From NCBI GenBank assembly GCA_947476855.1, contig CANJSR010000074.1:1-14081 (forward strand): a DNA stretch of 14,081 nucleotides. Direction: 5' to 3'. The notes under the pieces were generated by a model. The model did not search any database. It worked only from the letters and a program-made list of their open reading frames with translations, and was not told where the DNA came from. Below are positions 5,675 to 13,063 of the stretch, in pieces. Source of the DNA: Acetobacteraceae bacterium. GTDB taxonomy: Bacteria; Pseudomonadota; Alphaproteobacteria; Acetobacterales; Acetobacteraceae. The translations under genes and the position numbers were made by a program. Position 1 is the first letter of the stretch; each line of letters opens with the position of its first letter.

Positions 5675-8600
5675 ATGATCTCGGCTCTTTTCGTCGACCG
5701 CCCGCGGCTGGCGATCGTCATCGCCATCCTGATGACCCTGGGCGGCGGACTGTCGCTGTTCTGGCTGCCGGTGTCGCAGTTCCCCGACATCGTCCCGCCG
5801 CAAGTCTTCGTGTCGACCAGCTACTCCGGCGCCTCGGCCCCGGCGGTGGAGGCCTCGATCGCCCAGCCGCTGGAATCGGCGATCGTCGGCGTCGACAAGA
5901 TGATCTACATGAAGTCGAACAGCGGGAACGACGGCAGCTACAGCCTGACCGTGACGTTCGAGCTTGGCACGAACCCCGACATCAACACCGTCAACGTCAA
6001 CAACCGCGTCCAGCAGGCGCTCGCCAAGCTGCCCGAGGAAGTGCGCCGCCAGGGCGTGACGGTCCGCAAACGATCGACCGCGATCCTGGCCTTCCTGCAA
6101 TTCTACAGTGAATCGGGGAAATACGACCCGCTGTTCATCAGCAACTATGTGACGATCAACGCGCTGGACCGGCTGGCGCGCACGCCCGGCGTGGGCGACG
6201 CGCAGTTGTTCGGGCGGCTCGATTATTCCATGCGGGTCTGGTTCGACACCGACCGGCTGGCGTCCCTGAACCTGGTGCCGGCCGACGTGGTGGCGGCGAT
6301 CCAGTCGCAGAACGTGCAGGCCGCGGTGGGGCGCATCGGCTCCCGCCCGACCTCGGACGAGACGCAGTTCCAGTTCAGCGTGCAGACCCAGGGCCGGCTC
6401 AGCACGCCCGACCAGTTCGGCCAGATCGTCATCCGCGCCAACCCCGATGGCTCGGTCCTGCGCCTGTCCGACGTGGCGCGGGTCGAGCTTGGCGCGCAGA
6501 ACATGGATACGGAAAGCCGGTTGAACGGCAACCCGGCCGTCTCCATCGGGCTGTACCTCGCGCCGGGCGCGAACGCGGTGCAGACCTCGGCGCGGGTGAA
6601 GGCGACGCTGGACGACCTGTCCAAGCGCTTCCCCGAGGGGCTGAAGGCGCGCGTCTTCTACGACAGCAGCACCTTCGTCACCGCGACGATCGAGGAGGTG
6701 GTCCTGACCCTGCTGATCGCCTTCGTGCTGGTCGTGGCGGTCGTCTACATCTTCCTGGGCAGCGTGCGGGCGACGATCATCCCGATGGTGGCGATCCCGG
6801 TCAGCCTGATCGGCACCTTCGCCGTCCTGCTGCTGGCGGGGTATTCGGCCAACACGATCTCGCTGCTGGCCATGGTGCTGGGCATCGGCATCGTCGTCGA
6901 CGACGCGATCGTGGTGGTGGAGAACGTCGAACGCGTGATGGCCGAGGAACCGGACCTTTCCCCGGCCGAGGCCACCAAGAAGGCGATGCGCCAGATCACC
7001 GGGCCGGTCATCGCGATCTCCCTCGTGCTGCTGTCGGTATTCATGCCGGTGGCCTTCATCCCCGGCGTGTCGGGCACGCTGTTCCGCCAGTTCGCGGTGA
7101 CGATCAGCGTTTCCATGCTGCTGTCGGCCGTCAACGCGCTGACCCTGTCACCGGCCTTGTGCGCGCTGTTCCTGCGTCATCACGGCCACGCGCGCGGGCC
7201 GGTCGGATGGATGCTGCGCGGCATCGACCGGATGCGCGACGGCTACGCCGCGATCGTGCGCCGGCTGCTGCGGATCTCCATCCTGTCCGTCGTGGTCATC
7301 GCGGCCTCGGGCGCGGGCATCTGGTACCTGAGCAAGCAGACCCCTGTCGGCTTCCTGCCGGAGGAAGACCAGGGCGCCTTCTTCGTCGCCGTCAGCCTGC
7401 CCGACTCGGCCGCCGTGTCGCGCACCCGCAAGGTGGTGGAGGAAATCGAGGGCCTGATCCGCCCGATGCCGCAGGTGGAAGGCGTGCTGTCGATCGTCGG
7501 CTTCTCCCTGCTCGATGGCGGCAACCAGTCGAACTCAGCCTTCATCGTCGTGCGGCTGAAGCCGTTCCAGGACCGCGTGGGGGCCGCCAATGGCGCGCAG
7601 GCGGCGATCGGGCGGGTGTTCGGGGCGATGCAGGGGGTAAAGTCCGCGCTGGCCTTCCCGTTCAACCTGCCGCCCATCATCGGCCTGTCGACCAGCGGCG
7701 GTTTCGAATACCAGTTGGAGGATATCGAGGGTCGCGACGCCGCCGAACTGGCCAGTGCGACCCAGGGGCTGGTAGCCGCCGCCAATCAGGACCCCCGCCT
7801 CGCGCGCGTGTTCTCGACCTTCACCGCGTCCAACCCGTCACTGTGGCTGGATATCGACCGCGACAAGGCGCAGGCGCTGGGGTTGTCGATCTCGGACGTG
7901 TTCGCCGCGCTGCAGGCCACGCTGGGCGGATTCTATGTCAACGACTTCAACCGGTTCGGGCGCACCTGGCAGGTGAACATCCAGGCCGACTCCGCCAGCC
8001 GCTCGGACATCAGCGACATCAACCGCATCCATGTCCGCAGCCGGCAGGGCGCCATGGTGCCGATCCAGGCGATCGCCACCGTCCGCTATGTCATGGGGCC
8101 GCGGGTGATCAGCCGGTTCAACAACTACCGCGCCGTCACCATCAATGGCGGGCCGCGCCCGGGTGTGTCATCCGGCGACGCGCTGAAGGCGATGGATGAG
8201 CTGTCGGCGACCACCCTGCCCCAGGGCTATGCCTATGAATGGTCCGGCACCGCCTACCAGGAGCGTCAGGCGGCCGGGCAGACGGGCATCATCCTGTCGC
8301 TGGCCATCATGTTCGCCTACCTGTTCCTGGTGGCGCTGTACGAAAGCTGGATGATCCCCATTCCCGTGCTGCTGTCGGTGACCGTGGGCGTGCTGGGGGC
8401 CTATGCCGGGCTGCTGTATTTCGGGCTGTCGCTGGATCTGTATGCCCAGATCGGCATGGTCGTGCTGATCGCGCTCGCGGCGAAGAACGGCATCCTGATC
8501 GTCGAATTCGCGAAGGAGCAGCGGGAAGCCGGCATGCCGATCCGGGAAGCCGCCGAGATCGGCGCGCGAATCCGGATCAGGGCCGTGATGATGACCTCGA

Positions 8601-8797
8601 TCGCCTTCATCCTGGGCCTGGTGCCGCTGGTCTGGGCCGAGGGCGCGGCGATGCTCAGCCGGCGGGCCGTGGGATCGGCGGTGTTCGCGGGGATGATCGT
8701 GGCCAGCACCGTCGGGGTGTTCCTGATCCCGATGCTGTACGACGTGTTCCAGACGCTGCGGGAACGGATCAAGGGCCGAGCGGCCGGCGGTCACTGA
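5675..8797 (+). CDS. RND (AcrB/HAE1-type) multidrug efflux pump, inner-membrane subunit
   Basis: This 1040-residue proton-driven pump is the normal length for AcrB/MexB-type transporters. It shows the duplicated layout of two transmembrane halves, each with a large periplasmic loop. The proton-relay aspartates of TM4 are D409-D410 in [17 protein letters not shown], and the TM10 lysine is K937 in [14 protein letters not shown], matching AcrB D407/D408 and K940. The mid-protein [12 protein letters not shown] after the central transmembrane segment and the early [19 protein letters not shown] are family hallmarks. It begins 6 nt after the adaptor gene, with AGGGAG near 5655-5660 as the ribosome site. 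No TolC/OprM-type outer-membrane gene follows, so it must borrow a channel encoded elsewhere. Substrates (drugs, solvents or aromatic acids) cannot be deduced. It ends just before the hairpin terminator at 8817-8851. Confidence 0.96.
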   Translation: MISALFVDRPRLAIVIAILMTLGGGLSLFWLPVSQFPDIVPPQVFVSTSYSGASAPAVEASIAQPLESAIVGVDKMIYMKSNSGNDGSYSLTVTFELGTNPDINTVNVNNRVQQALAKLPEEVRRQGVTVRKRSTAILAFLQFYSESGKYDPLFISNYVTINALDRLARTPGVGDAQLFGRLDYSMRVWFDTDRLASLNLVPADVVAAIQSQNVQAAVGRIGSRPTSDETQFQFSVQTQGRLSTPDQFGQIVIRANPDGSVLRLSDVARVELGAQNMDTESRLNGNPAVSIGLYLAPGANAVQTSARVKATLDDLSKRFPEGLKARVFYDSSTFVTATIEEVVLTLLIAFVLVVAVVYIFLGSVRATIIPMVAIPVSLIGTFAVLLLAGYSANTISLLAMVLGIGIVVDDAIVVVENVERVMAEEPDLSPAEATKKAMRQITGPVIAISLVLLSVFMPVAFIPGVSGTLFRQFAVTISVSMLLSAVNALTLSPALCALFLRHHGHARGPVGWMLRGIDRMRDGYAAIVRRLLRISILSVVVIAASGAGIWYLSKQTPVGFLPEEDQGAFFVAVSLPDSAAVSRTRKVVEEIEGLIRPMPQVEGVLSIVGFSLLDGGNQSNSAFIVVRLKPFQDRVGAANGAQAAIGRVFGAMQGVKSALAFPFNLPPIIGLSTSGGFEYQLEDIEGRDAAELASATQGLVAAANQDPRLARVFSTFTASNPSLWLDIDRDKAQALGLSISDVFAALQATLGGFYVNDFNRFGRTWQVNIQADSASRSDISDINRIHVRSRQGAMVPIQAIATVRYVMGPRVISRFNNYRAVTINGGPRPGVSSGDALKAMDELSATTLPQGYAYEWSGTAYQERQAAGQTGIILSLAIMFAYLFLVALYESWMIPIPVLLSVTVGVLGAYAGLLYFGLSLDLYAQIGMVVLIALAAKNGILIVEFAKEQREAGMPIREAAEIGARIRIRAVMMTSIAFILGLVPLVWAEGAAMLSRRAVGSAVFAGMIVASTVGVFLIPMLYDVFQTLRERIKGRAAGGH

Positions 8798-8816
8798 GGG
8801 TGCCGGACGCGAAAAG

Positions 8817-8851
8817 ACGAGCGCCCGGGCGGTTCTGCCCTGGGCGCTCGT
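8817..8851. terminator. bidirectional hairpin terminator between RND operon and rpmJ
   Basis: A 14-bp stem (8817-8830 with 8837-8851, one bulged T at 8841) closes on the loop GGTTCT. On the plus strand it is followed by TTCTATC, and on the minus strand by CTTTTCGC, so it can stop transcription from both the efflux operon and the convergent rpmJ gene, more convincingly on the minus strand. Confidence 0.8.
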
Positions 8852-8935
8852 TCTATCGCAATTCTTGCGACCGGGTCAGCCCCGGCCGTTACGCATGGCA
8901 GCGACGGCCGTGGCCGTTCGCCCCCCGGGGCTTTA

Positions 8936-9061
8936 TCAGCCCTGGCGGCACTTCATGCGCGGGTTCTTCTTGTTGATCACGTAGACGCGCCCGCGGCGGC
9001 GCACCACGCGGCAGTTCTTGTCGCGGATCTTTGCCGAACGAAGGCTGTTACGAACTCTCAT
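8936..9061 (-). CDS. rpmJ: 50S ribosomal protein L36
   Basis: This 41-residue highly basic protein of the large ribosomal subunit is readable from the ATG at 9061: [16 protein letters not shown], then [19 protein letters not shown] and a C-terminal MKCRQG. The [10 protein letters not shown]...NPR..CRQG pattern is diagnostic for L36. It has the 41-residue form frequent in alphaproteobacteria, and of the zinc-ribbon ligands only two cysteines (C17 and C38) remain. Only a weak Shine-Dalgarno is visible. The gene stands alone, as is usual for this form, and is convergent with the efflux operon; its transcript would run through an untranslated stretch with a 7-bp dyad (8883-8889/8904-8910) to the hairpin at 8817-8851. 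Confidence 0.96.
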   Translation of the reverse strand: MRVRNSLRSAKIRDKNCRVVRRRGRVYVINKKNPRMKCRQG

Positions 9062-9123
9062 GGCGCTACGCTTCACTCAAGAAGAATGGGGAGGCGGCTG
9101 CTTAGGGGCGTGGCGGGCCGGAG

Positions 9124-10041
9124 TCAAGCGGAACCCCGCCCGATCACGTGCCAGCGCACCAGCCGCAGCCGCCCGGCGCGGAACAGGCGCATGCGCACCA
9201 GCCACAACTCGGCCTCCCGCACGATAAGGCCGGCCTGGCGCCGGCTGGGGCGCACATCCTCCAGGTCCCGCACCCGGGTCCGCCAGCCCAGCATCGCCTG
9301 GTCCATGTGGCGGCGGGAGATATCCTCGACGATCCGGATGTCGAAGCCCAGCCGTCCCAGGACCCGGGTGATCGCCACCTCGGCCGGCAGGGACTCGGGT
9401 TTGCGCCCTTCCAGGTTGCCCCAGCGGATGACGTCCGGATCGGCCGGGTCGAGCGGCTTGTCCGCCACCAGCTCCACCAGCATGAGTTGGCCGCCCGGCT
9501 TGATCGCGGCGGCGATGGCGGCCAGCGTCGGCTCGGGCTTGCAGCCTTGCAGCGGTTCCAGCGCCAGGCCGTGGTGGTAGTAATGGCGGGCGAGGTCGGG
9601 TTCGCAGGGGGTCCATGCCTCGACCTGCGCGCGCTTGCCCAGCTTCGTGCGGCTGATGCGGGTATTGGCGGCTTCGATCAGGTCGGGGTCCGACTCGAAG
9701 CCGTTCACCCAGACGCCCAGCTTGGTCGCGAGGCTGCAGGCCGGCCCGCCGCCGCCCGCACCCAGCAGCAGCAGGCTGGACGCGGCGGACAGGCCCAGCG
9801 GCTTGGCCAGGCGCAGGGTTTCGATCTCTCCGCCGGGGAACACGTAGCCATCACCCCAGAGCGCGTCGACGATGTCCTGCCGGTCGCGCGACCAGGGCGG
9901 CGGGGGGCCGGTCCGGCGTTCTCGTTCGGGTTCCGGCTGCATCGGGGGCGCGGCGGACAGCAGCGGCTGGACAAGGGGCGGCGGCGGGGCTTCGGCCACC
10001 GTGCCTCGTCCGAACCAGTTCCGCATCGTTGGGGCAAGCAT
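9124..10041 (-). CDS. class I SAM-dependent methyltransferase, substrate unknown
   Basis: This 305-residue protein has a proline-rich, probably disordered first 50 residues followed by a Rossmann-type methyltransferase domain. The SAM-binding motif I is LLLLGAGGGGPA at about residues 90-101, the acidic end of strand 2 is in GFESDPD (about 115-121), and the post-motif KPGGQLMLVE is at 181-190. The C-terminal third has the R..W..R...L pattern of UbiE/cyclopropane-synthase-like methyltransferases. I do not recognise a specific function. ATG at 10041 has AGGAGG 7-8 nt upstream (within 10048-10054), so the start is secure. That ribosome site is entirely inside a 12-bp hairpin (10042-10074), suggesting translational control. 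It lies 51 nt downstream of the cupin gene and probably in one transcript with oxyR and the cupin. Confidence 0.8.
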   Translation of the reverse strand: MLAPTMRNWFGRGTVAEAPPPPLVQPLLSAAPPMQPEPERERRTGPPPPWSRDRQDIVDALWGDGYVFPGGEIETLRLAKPLGLSAASSLLLLGAGGGGPACSLATKLGVWVNGFESDPDLIEAANTRISRTKLGKRAQVEAWTPCEPDLARHYYHHGLALEPLQGCKPEPTLAAIAAAIKPGGQLMLVELVADKPLDPADPDVIRWGNLEGRKPESLPAEVAITRVLGRLGFDIRIVEDISRRHMDQAMLGWRTRVRDLEDVRPSRRQAGLIVREAELWLVRMRLFRAGRLRLVRWHVIGRGSA

Positions 10042-10074
10042 CGAGGCACCTCCTGTATGCGGGAGGTTGCCTCG
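10042..10074 (-). promoter_or_regulatory. Shine-Dalgarno-sequestering hairpin before methyltransferase
   Basis: In the minus-strand RNA, CGAGGCAACCTCC pairs with GGAGGTGCCTCG around an 8-nt loop (CGCATACA), giving 12 bp with a single bulged A. The 3' arm contains the complete AGGAGG ribosome site and ends at the base before AUG. No U-run follows, so it does not look like a terminator. Such a stem should strongly lower initiation unless a protein, temperature change or translation of the upstream cupin opens it (inference). Confidence 0.75.
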
Positions 10075-10092
10075 AATTGGTTGATAAAAGGT

Positions 10093-10446
10093 TTACGCGC
10101 CCGCGGTCGGTTCGGCGAATTCGGTCAGGACATAGCGCACGACCTCCGGCCCCACGACCCGCGGCTTGTGGCGATGGGCATGGCCGGCGGGGATGTGCAG
10201 CATGTCGCCCGGTCCGGCTTCCACCGTATGGGTATCGAACCGGTAGCGGATACGCCCGGCCAGGATGAAGATCGAGTGCCCGGTTTCGCACCAGTTGGCC
10301 TCGGGCGCGCCTTCCGGATCGGGGCCGCGTTCCTGGTAGCGGAGCGCGATGCCGAACCCGGTCACCGCCTCCCGCAGTTTCAGGCGGTCGTTCACCGGCA
10401 GCAGCGGGTGATCATCGGCTCGGAACAGATAGGGGCTGTCGCTCAT
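10093..10446 (-). CDS. small cupin-domain protein
   Basis: This 117-residue single-domain cupin has a degenerate first motif in WCETGHSIFILAGRIRYRF (H57) and a clear second motif GDMLHIPAGHAHRHK (G80, P86, G88, H89, H91, H93). At least a partial metal site is therefore likely. The reading frame is open upstream to 10647, but that part overlaps oxyR and is arginine/proline-rich shadow sequence. ATG at 10446 sits 19 nt after the oxyR stop and gives a typical small cupin. The ribosome site is weak, so translational coupling to oxyR is plausible. The biochemical role is unknown; small cupins can be metal-dependent dioxygenases, isomerases or binding proteins. Its place behind oxyR suggests a link to oxidative stress but does not prove it. 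Confidence 0.8.
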   Translation of the reverse strand: MSDSPYLFRADDHPLLPVNDRLKLREAVTGFGIALRYQERGPDPEGAPEANWCETGHSIFILAGRIRYRFDTHTVEAGPGDMLHIPAGHAHRHKPRVVGPEVVRYVLTEFAEPTAGA

Positions 10447-10465
10447 GGCGCTCAGTCTGCCGCAA

Positions 10466-11395
10466 TCAGTCGCCGGATGCCATCGACTCGCGCAGGGTTT
10501 CCGCCAGATGGGGCGCGAGGGCGCGGTAATCGGCGGCCCGGGGCGCGTTGGGGCGCCAGGCGAGGCCCAAGGTGCGCCAGGCCCCCGCCCCGGCCAGCGG
10601 CCGCAGCACGAGGCCCGTGCCGTCGGTGATGCCCGCCGCGACCGCAAGGCGGGGCAGCAGGGTCACGCCCAGGCCGCCGGCGACCATCTGCACCAGGGTG
10701 TGCAGGCTGGTGGCCGCGAACCCGTCCTGGTCGCCGCGATCCCCGCCCAGCAGGCCGCAGACCGCCAGCGCCTGGTCGCGCAGGCAGTGCCCTTCCTCCA
10801 GCAATAGCAGGCGTTCATTCGCCATGGCCGGGAGCGGGATCTGCGACTGGCCGGCCAAGGCGTGGTTGGGCGGCAGGGCGACCAGGAACTCATCCTGTGC
10901 GATCGGCGTGGCCTCGGACGCGCCGCAGTCGCATGGCAGGGCCAGAAGCAGGACGTCCAGACGGTTCGACTCCAGCCGGTCGACAAGCCGAGCGGTGGTG
11001 TCCTCGCGGAGGTAGAGGCGGAGGCGGGGGAAAGCGGACCGAAGGATCGGCATCAGTTTGGGCAACAGGAACGGACCAATCGTCGGGATGATGCCGAGGC
11101 GGAGCGGCCCGCTCATGGGTTCGCGGGAGACGGAGGCGGCTTCGCTGACCGCTTCCAGGGCGGCCAGCGCACCGCGGGCCCGTTCGACCAGGTCAAGGCC
11201 GAGGGAGGTGAACACGACATGCCGCCCGGCGGTGCGATCGAGGATTTGGGCGTCCAACTGCCGTTCCAGCGCCAGGATTCCGGCCGAGAGGGTGGACTGC
11301 GTCACCGCGCAGGTCAGCGCCGCCCGCCCGAAATGGCGGCTTTCGGCGAGGGCGACGAGGTAGCGGAGCTGCTGGGGGCTGGGCAGGATGGTCAT
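10466..11395 (-). CDS. oxyR: hydrogen peroxide-responsive LysR-family regulator OxyR
   Basis: This 309-residue LysR-type regulator has an N-terminal winged helix-turn-helix (about residues 5-65, QLRYLVALAESRHFGRAA...TQSTLSAGI) and a two-lobed sensing domain. The redox switch of OxyR is present in LLLEEGHCLRDQALAVC: C204 and C213 correspond to E. coli C199 and C208, which form a disulphide on reaction with peroxide. The later stretch SLHTLVQMVAGGLGVTLLP is also typical. It is divergent from ahpC-ahpD, as in actinobacterial oxyR-ahpCD loci, so AhpC/AhpD are its likely targets, with autoregulation from the shared 99-bp region. A good minus-strand promoter is visible at 11422-11450. Cupin and methyltransferase genes follow on the same strand. 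There is no strong Shine-Dalgarno, consistent with a short leader of about 20 nt. Confidence 0.95.
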   Translation of the reverse strand: MTILPSPQQLRYLVALAESRHFGRAALTCAVTQSTLSAGILALERQLDAQILDRTAGRHVVFTSLGLDLVERARGALAALEAVSEAASVSREPMSGPLRLGIIPTIGPFLLPKLMPILRSAFPRLRLYLREDTTARLVDRLESNRLDVLLLALPCDCGASEATPIAQDEFLVALPPNHALAGQSQIPLPAMANERLLLLEEGHCLRDQALAVCGLLGGDRGDQDGFAATSLHTLVQMVAGGLGVTLLPRLAVAAGITDGTGLVLRPLAGAGAWRTLGLAWRPNAPRAADYRALAPHLAETLRESMASGD

Positions 11396-11411
11396 CGGTC
11401 CGTTCGATCAA

Positions 11412-11435
11412 ATCCATTCATATTATTCGTTGGAT
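11412..11435. promoter_or_regulatory. candidate OxyR-binding dyad in the oxyR-ahpC control region
   Basis: ATCCA (11412-11416) and TGGAT (11431-11435) form a dyad with 14 nt between them, in the only AT-rich part of the region. The dyad covers the predicted oxyR -10 box and TTGGAT (11430-11435), a possible ahpC -35 lying 17 nt from TCATAT (11453-11458). This placement fits a LysR-type regulator that represses itself and activates ahpC, but a canonical OxyR consensus is not clear. Confidence 0.4.
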
Positions 11436-11450
11436 CAATCGGAATGACAA
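11422..11450 (-). promoter_or_regulatory. predicted oxyR promoter
   Basis: Read on the minus strand, TTGTCA (11445-11450) and AATAAT (11422-11427) each match the sigma70 consensus at five of six positions and are separated by the ideal 17 nt. Transcription would start near 11415, about 20 nt before the oxyR start codon. Confidence 0.65.
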
Positions 11451-11494
11451 GTTCATATGCGAATGCATCGCAACAGCAAACAAGGACATGCCTC

Positions 11495-12049
11495 ATGCTC
11501 ACCGTCGGTGACACCTTCCCCGCCTTCGACCTGACCGCAGTCAAGGGCGGGCCGGAGGGTCTGAACCTCGATACCGCCTTCACCCAGATCACCGACGCGA
11601 CGCATGCCGGAATGTGGAAGGTCGTGTTCTTCTGGCCCAAGGACTTCACCTTCGTCTGCCCGACCGAGATCGTGGCCTTCGGCAAACTGACCGGAGAATT
11701 CGCGGACCGCGACGCCGTCGTCTATGGCGTGTCGATCGACAGTGAGTTCGTCCACATGAACTGGCGCCTGCACCATGGCGACCTGCGGACGCTGCCGATC
11801 CCGATGCTGGCCGACATCAAGCGGGAGCTCGCGGGTGCATGCGGCGTGCTCGACAAGCAGGCGGGCGTGGCGCTGCGGGCGACCTTTGTCGTCGATCCGC
11901 ATGGCGTGATCCGGTTTGCCGCGGTCAACGACCTCTCGGTCGGGCGCAATCCGCAGGAAGTGCTGCGCGTGCTCGATGCGTTGCAGACCGATGAGCTGTG
12001 CCCCTGCAATTGGAACAAGGGCGAACAGGTTCTGCGCCCGGCGGCATAG
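11495..12049 (+). CDS. ahpC: alkyl hydroperoxide reductase AhpC (2-Cys peroxiredoxin)
   Basis: This 184-residue cytoplasmic peroxiredoxin reduces hydrogen peroxide, organic hydroperoxides and peroxynitrite. The peroxidatic cysteine is C55 in FFWPKDFTFVCPTEIVAF. Two further cysteines, C169 and C171, lie in DELCPCNWNKGE near the C-terminus. This three-cysteine layout is that of the mycobacterial AhpC, which is reduced by AhpD instead of the flavoprotein AhpF, consistent with ahpD being next in the operon. ATG at 11495 has AAGGA at 11482-11486 with an 8-nt spacer and gives the expected N-terminus MLTVGDTFPAFDL; the frame is open far upstream only as a shadow of oxyR. Expression is probably OxyR-dependent. 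Confidence 0.97.
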   Translation: MLTVGDTFPAFDLTAVKGGPEGLNLDTAFTQITDATHAGMWKVVFFWPKDFTFVCPTEIVAFGKLTGEFADRDAVVYGVSIDSEFVHMNWRLHHGDLRTLPIPMLADIKRELAGACGVLDKQAGVALRATFVVDPHGVIRFAAVNDLSVGRNPQEVLRVLDALQTDELCPCNWNKGEQVLRPAA

Positions 12050-12065
12050 GACCAATCGCACCACC

Positions 12066-12092
12066 CGTCATCCCGGCCGAAGGGCCGGGACC
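12066..12092. repeat. REP-like hairpin between ahpC and ahpD
   Basis: CGTCATCCCGGCC leads into an 8-bp perfect stem (12071-12078 with 12083-12090, loop GAAG). It is a second member of the family seen at 4214-4287. Lying inside the ahpCD operon, it could stabilise the upstream ahpC message or lower read-through into ahpD. Confidence 0.7.
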
Positions 12093-12130
12093 CACGGCTT
12101 TGCCCTGTTTCCCGAAAAGGAACCACCCCG

Positions 12131-12679
12131 ATGTCTCTTGAGTCCCTCCGGGCGGCGATGCCCGACTATGCCCGCGACATCCGCCTGAACCTCGGGTCCC
12201 TGGCCACCGAGCCGGTGCTGACCGAGGAGCAGCGGGCCGGCAGCTTCATCGCCTCGGCCCTGGCATCCCGCAACGCCACGGTGACCGCGGCGATCATGGC
12301 CGAGTTCGCCCCGGCCCTGTCGGCCGAGGCGCTGGCGGCAGTCCGGGCCGCCGCCGCGGTCATGGCGATGAACAACATCTACTACCGGTTCGTTCACCTG
12401 GTCGGCGGCGAATACGGCACGATGCCGGCCAAGCTGCGGATGAACGTGATGGCGAAGCCGGGCGTCGACAAGGCGACGTTCGAGCTTTGGTCGCTCGCGG
12501 TATCAGCCGTGAACGGCTGCGGCATGTGCATGGAAAGCCACGAGAAAGCGGTGCGCCAGCACGGCCTGACCGCGGAACAGGTGCAGGCGGCGGCCCGGAT
12601 CGCCGCTGTCGTCCACGCCGCCGCCGCGGTGCTGGACGCCGAAGCCGCGGCACCGGCGGAAGCGGCGTTGGCTGCCTGA
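12131..12679 (+). CDS. ahpD: alkylhydroperoxidase AhpD
   Basis: This 182-residue all-helical AhpD is the thiol partner that reduces AhpC and has weak peroxidase activity itself. The active-site CxxC is C130-G-M-C133 in [12 protein letters not shown], with H137 and E118 at the numbers known for Mycobacterium tuberculosis AhpD. The mycobacterial His132 between the cysteines is methionine here. The surrounding [13 protein letters not shown] and [23 protein letters not shown] are family-typical, and the alanine-rich tail is slightly long. ATG at 12131 follows AAAAGGA (12115-12121) by 9 nt. It lies 81 nt after ahpC, separated by a REP-like hairpin, and is followed by an intrinsic terminator, so ahpC-ahpD form an OxyR-linked operon. 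Confidence 0.95.
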   Translation: MSLESLRAAMPDYARDIRLNLGSLATEPVLTEEQRAGSFIASALASRNATVTAAIMAEFAPALSAEALAAVRAAAAVMAMNNIYYRFVHLVGGEYGTMPAKLRMNVMAKPGVDKATFELWSLAVSAVNGCGMCMESHEKAVRQHGLTAEQVQAAARIAAVVHAAAAVLDAEAAAPAEAALAA

Positions 12680-12686
12680 GAAAGGA

Positions 12687-12709
12687 CCCCCTTCCCACGT
12701 GGAAGGGGG
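12687..12709. terminator. intrinsic terminator after ahpD
   Basis: CCCCCTTCC (12687-12695) and GGAAGGGGG (12701-12709) form a perfect 9-bp stem with loop CACGT, followed on the plus strand by GATTTTCCC. It starts 8 nt after the ahpD stop codon. On the minus strand TCCTTTC follows, so it may also serve the convergent DUF1192 gene. Confidence 0.85.
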
Positions 12710-12727
12710 GATTTTCCCGATCGTTGC

Positions 12728-12919
12728 TCAGGGGCGCTTGAAGAAGGCCTCGGCCGCGCCCCGATGGCTCTGCTTGCGGAGGATATCAGCCTCGACCCGC
12801 GCGATTTCCTCCTGCAATTCACCAATGTAATCCCGCAACTCATCGATCCCGAGCGTGTCGAGAACCAGCTTTTCCAGCCGGAGCCGCTTGCGCGGCGGGG
12901 CGTCGTCTTCCTGGGCCAT
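12728..12919 (-). CDS. DUF1192 family small coiled-coil protein
   Basis: This 63-residue acidic-then-helical protein starts MAQEDDAPPRKR, and its core LGIDELRDYIGELQEEIARVE is a heptad-like helix, followed by the RKQSHRGAAEAFFK end seen in DUF1192 proteins of alphaproteobacteria. Function is unknown; it is cytoplasmic with no signal or membrane segment. The frame is open further upstream to 13159 but that part lacks a ribosome site and overlaps trcR. ATG at 12919 has GGGAG 6 nt before it and gives the family's normal length. A TATGAT-like -10 (12945-12950, minus strand) lies just upstream. It diverges from trcR across about 145 bp. Confidence 0.88.
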   Translation of the reverse strand: MAQEDDAPPRKRLRLEKLVLDTLGIDELRDYIGELQEEIARVEADILRKQSHRGAAEAFFKRP

Positions 12920-12966
12920 CTCTGTCTCCCGTCGTGGCGCGCGCATCATACCGTCGGAACAGGCGC

Positions 12967-12995
12967 TTGACCCACCCTTTCGCGCTTGCCATATC
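12967..12995 (+). promoter_or_regulatory. predicted trcR promoter
   Basis: TTGACC (12967-12972, five of six consensus positions) and CATATC (12990-12995) are separated by 17 nt. The leader to the trcR start codon would be about 60 nt. Confidence 0.5.
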
Positions 12996-13063
12996 CCCCG
13001 TTCCCGCCGAACTCCGGTTGCGTGACGCCGGCGCGCCGCCCCCGGCCGAGAAAGTGGAACATC

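Noticed and set aside
4163..6100. Minus-strand open frame of 645 residues.
   Set aside because: It runs antisense across the adaptor and pump genes and is rich in His/Arg/Gly/Asp, as expected from a shadow frame.
7159..8199. Plus-strand 346-residue frame inside the pump gene.
   Set aside because: It is a shifted frame of the intact RND pump, with arginine/glycine-rich low-information sequence; the pump frame is uninterrupted.
9148..10629. Plus-strand open frame of 493 residues.
   Set aside because: It is antisense to the methyltransferase, cupin and oxyR genes; the minus-strand proteins carry real motifs and ribosome sites.
10447..10647. Upstream extension of the cupin gene.
   Set aside because: It overlaps oxyR, is Arg/Pro-rich, and lies outside the cupin domain.
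10862..11494. Upstream in-frame extension of ahpC.
   Set aside because: It is antisense to oxyR and its promoter; the ATG at 11495 has a ribosome site and the family N-terminus.
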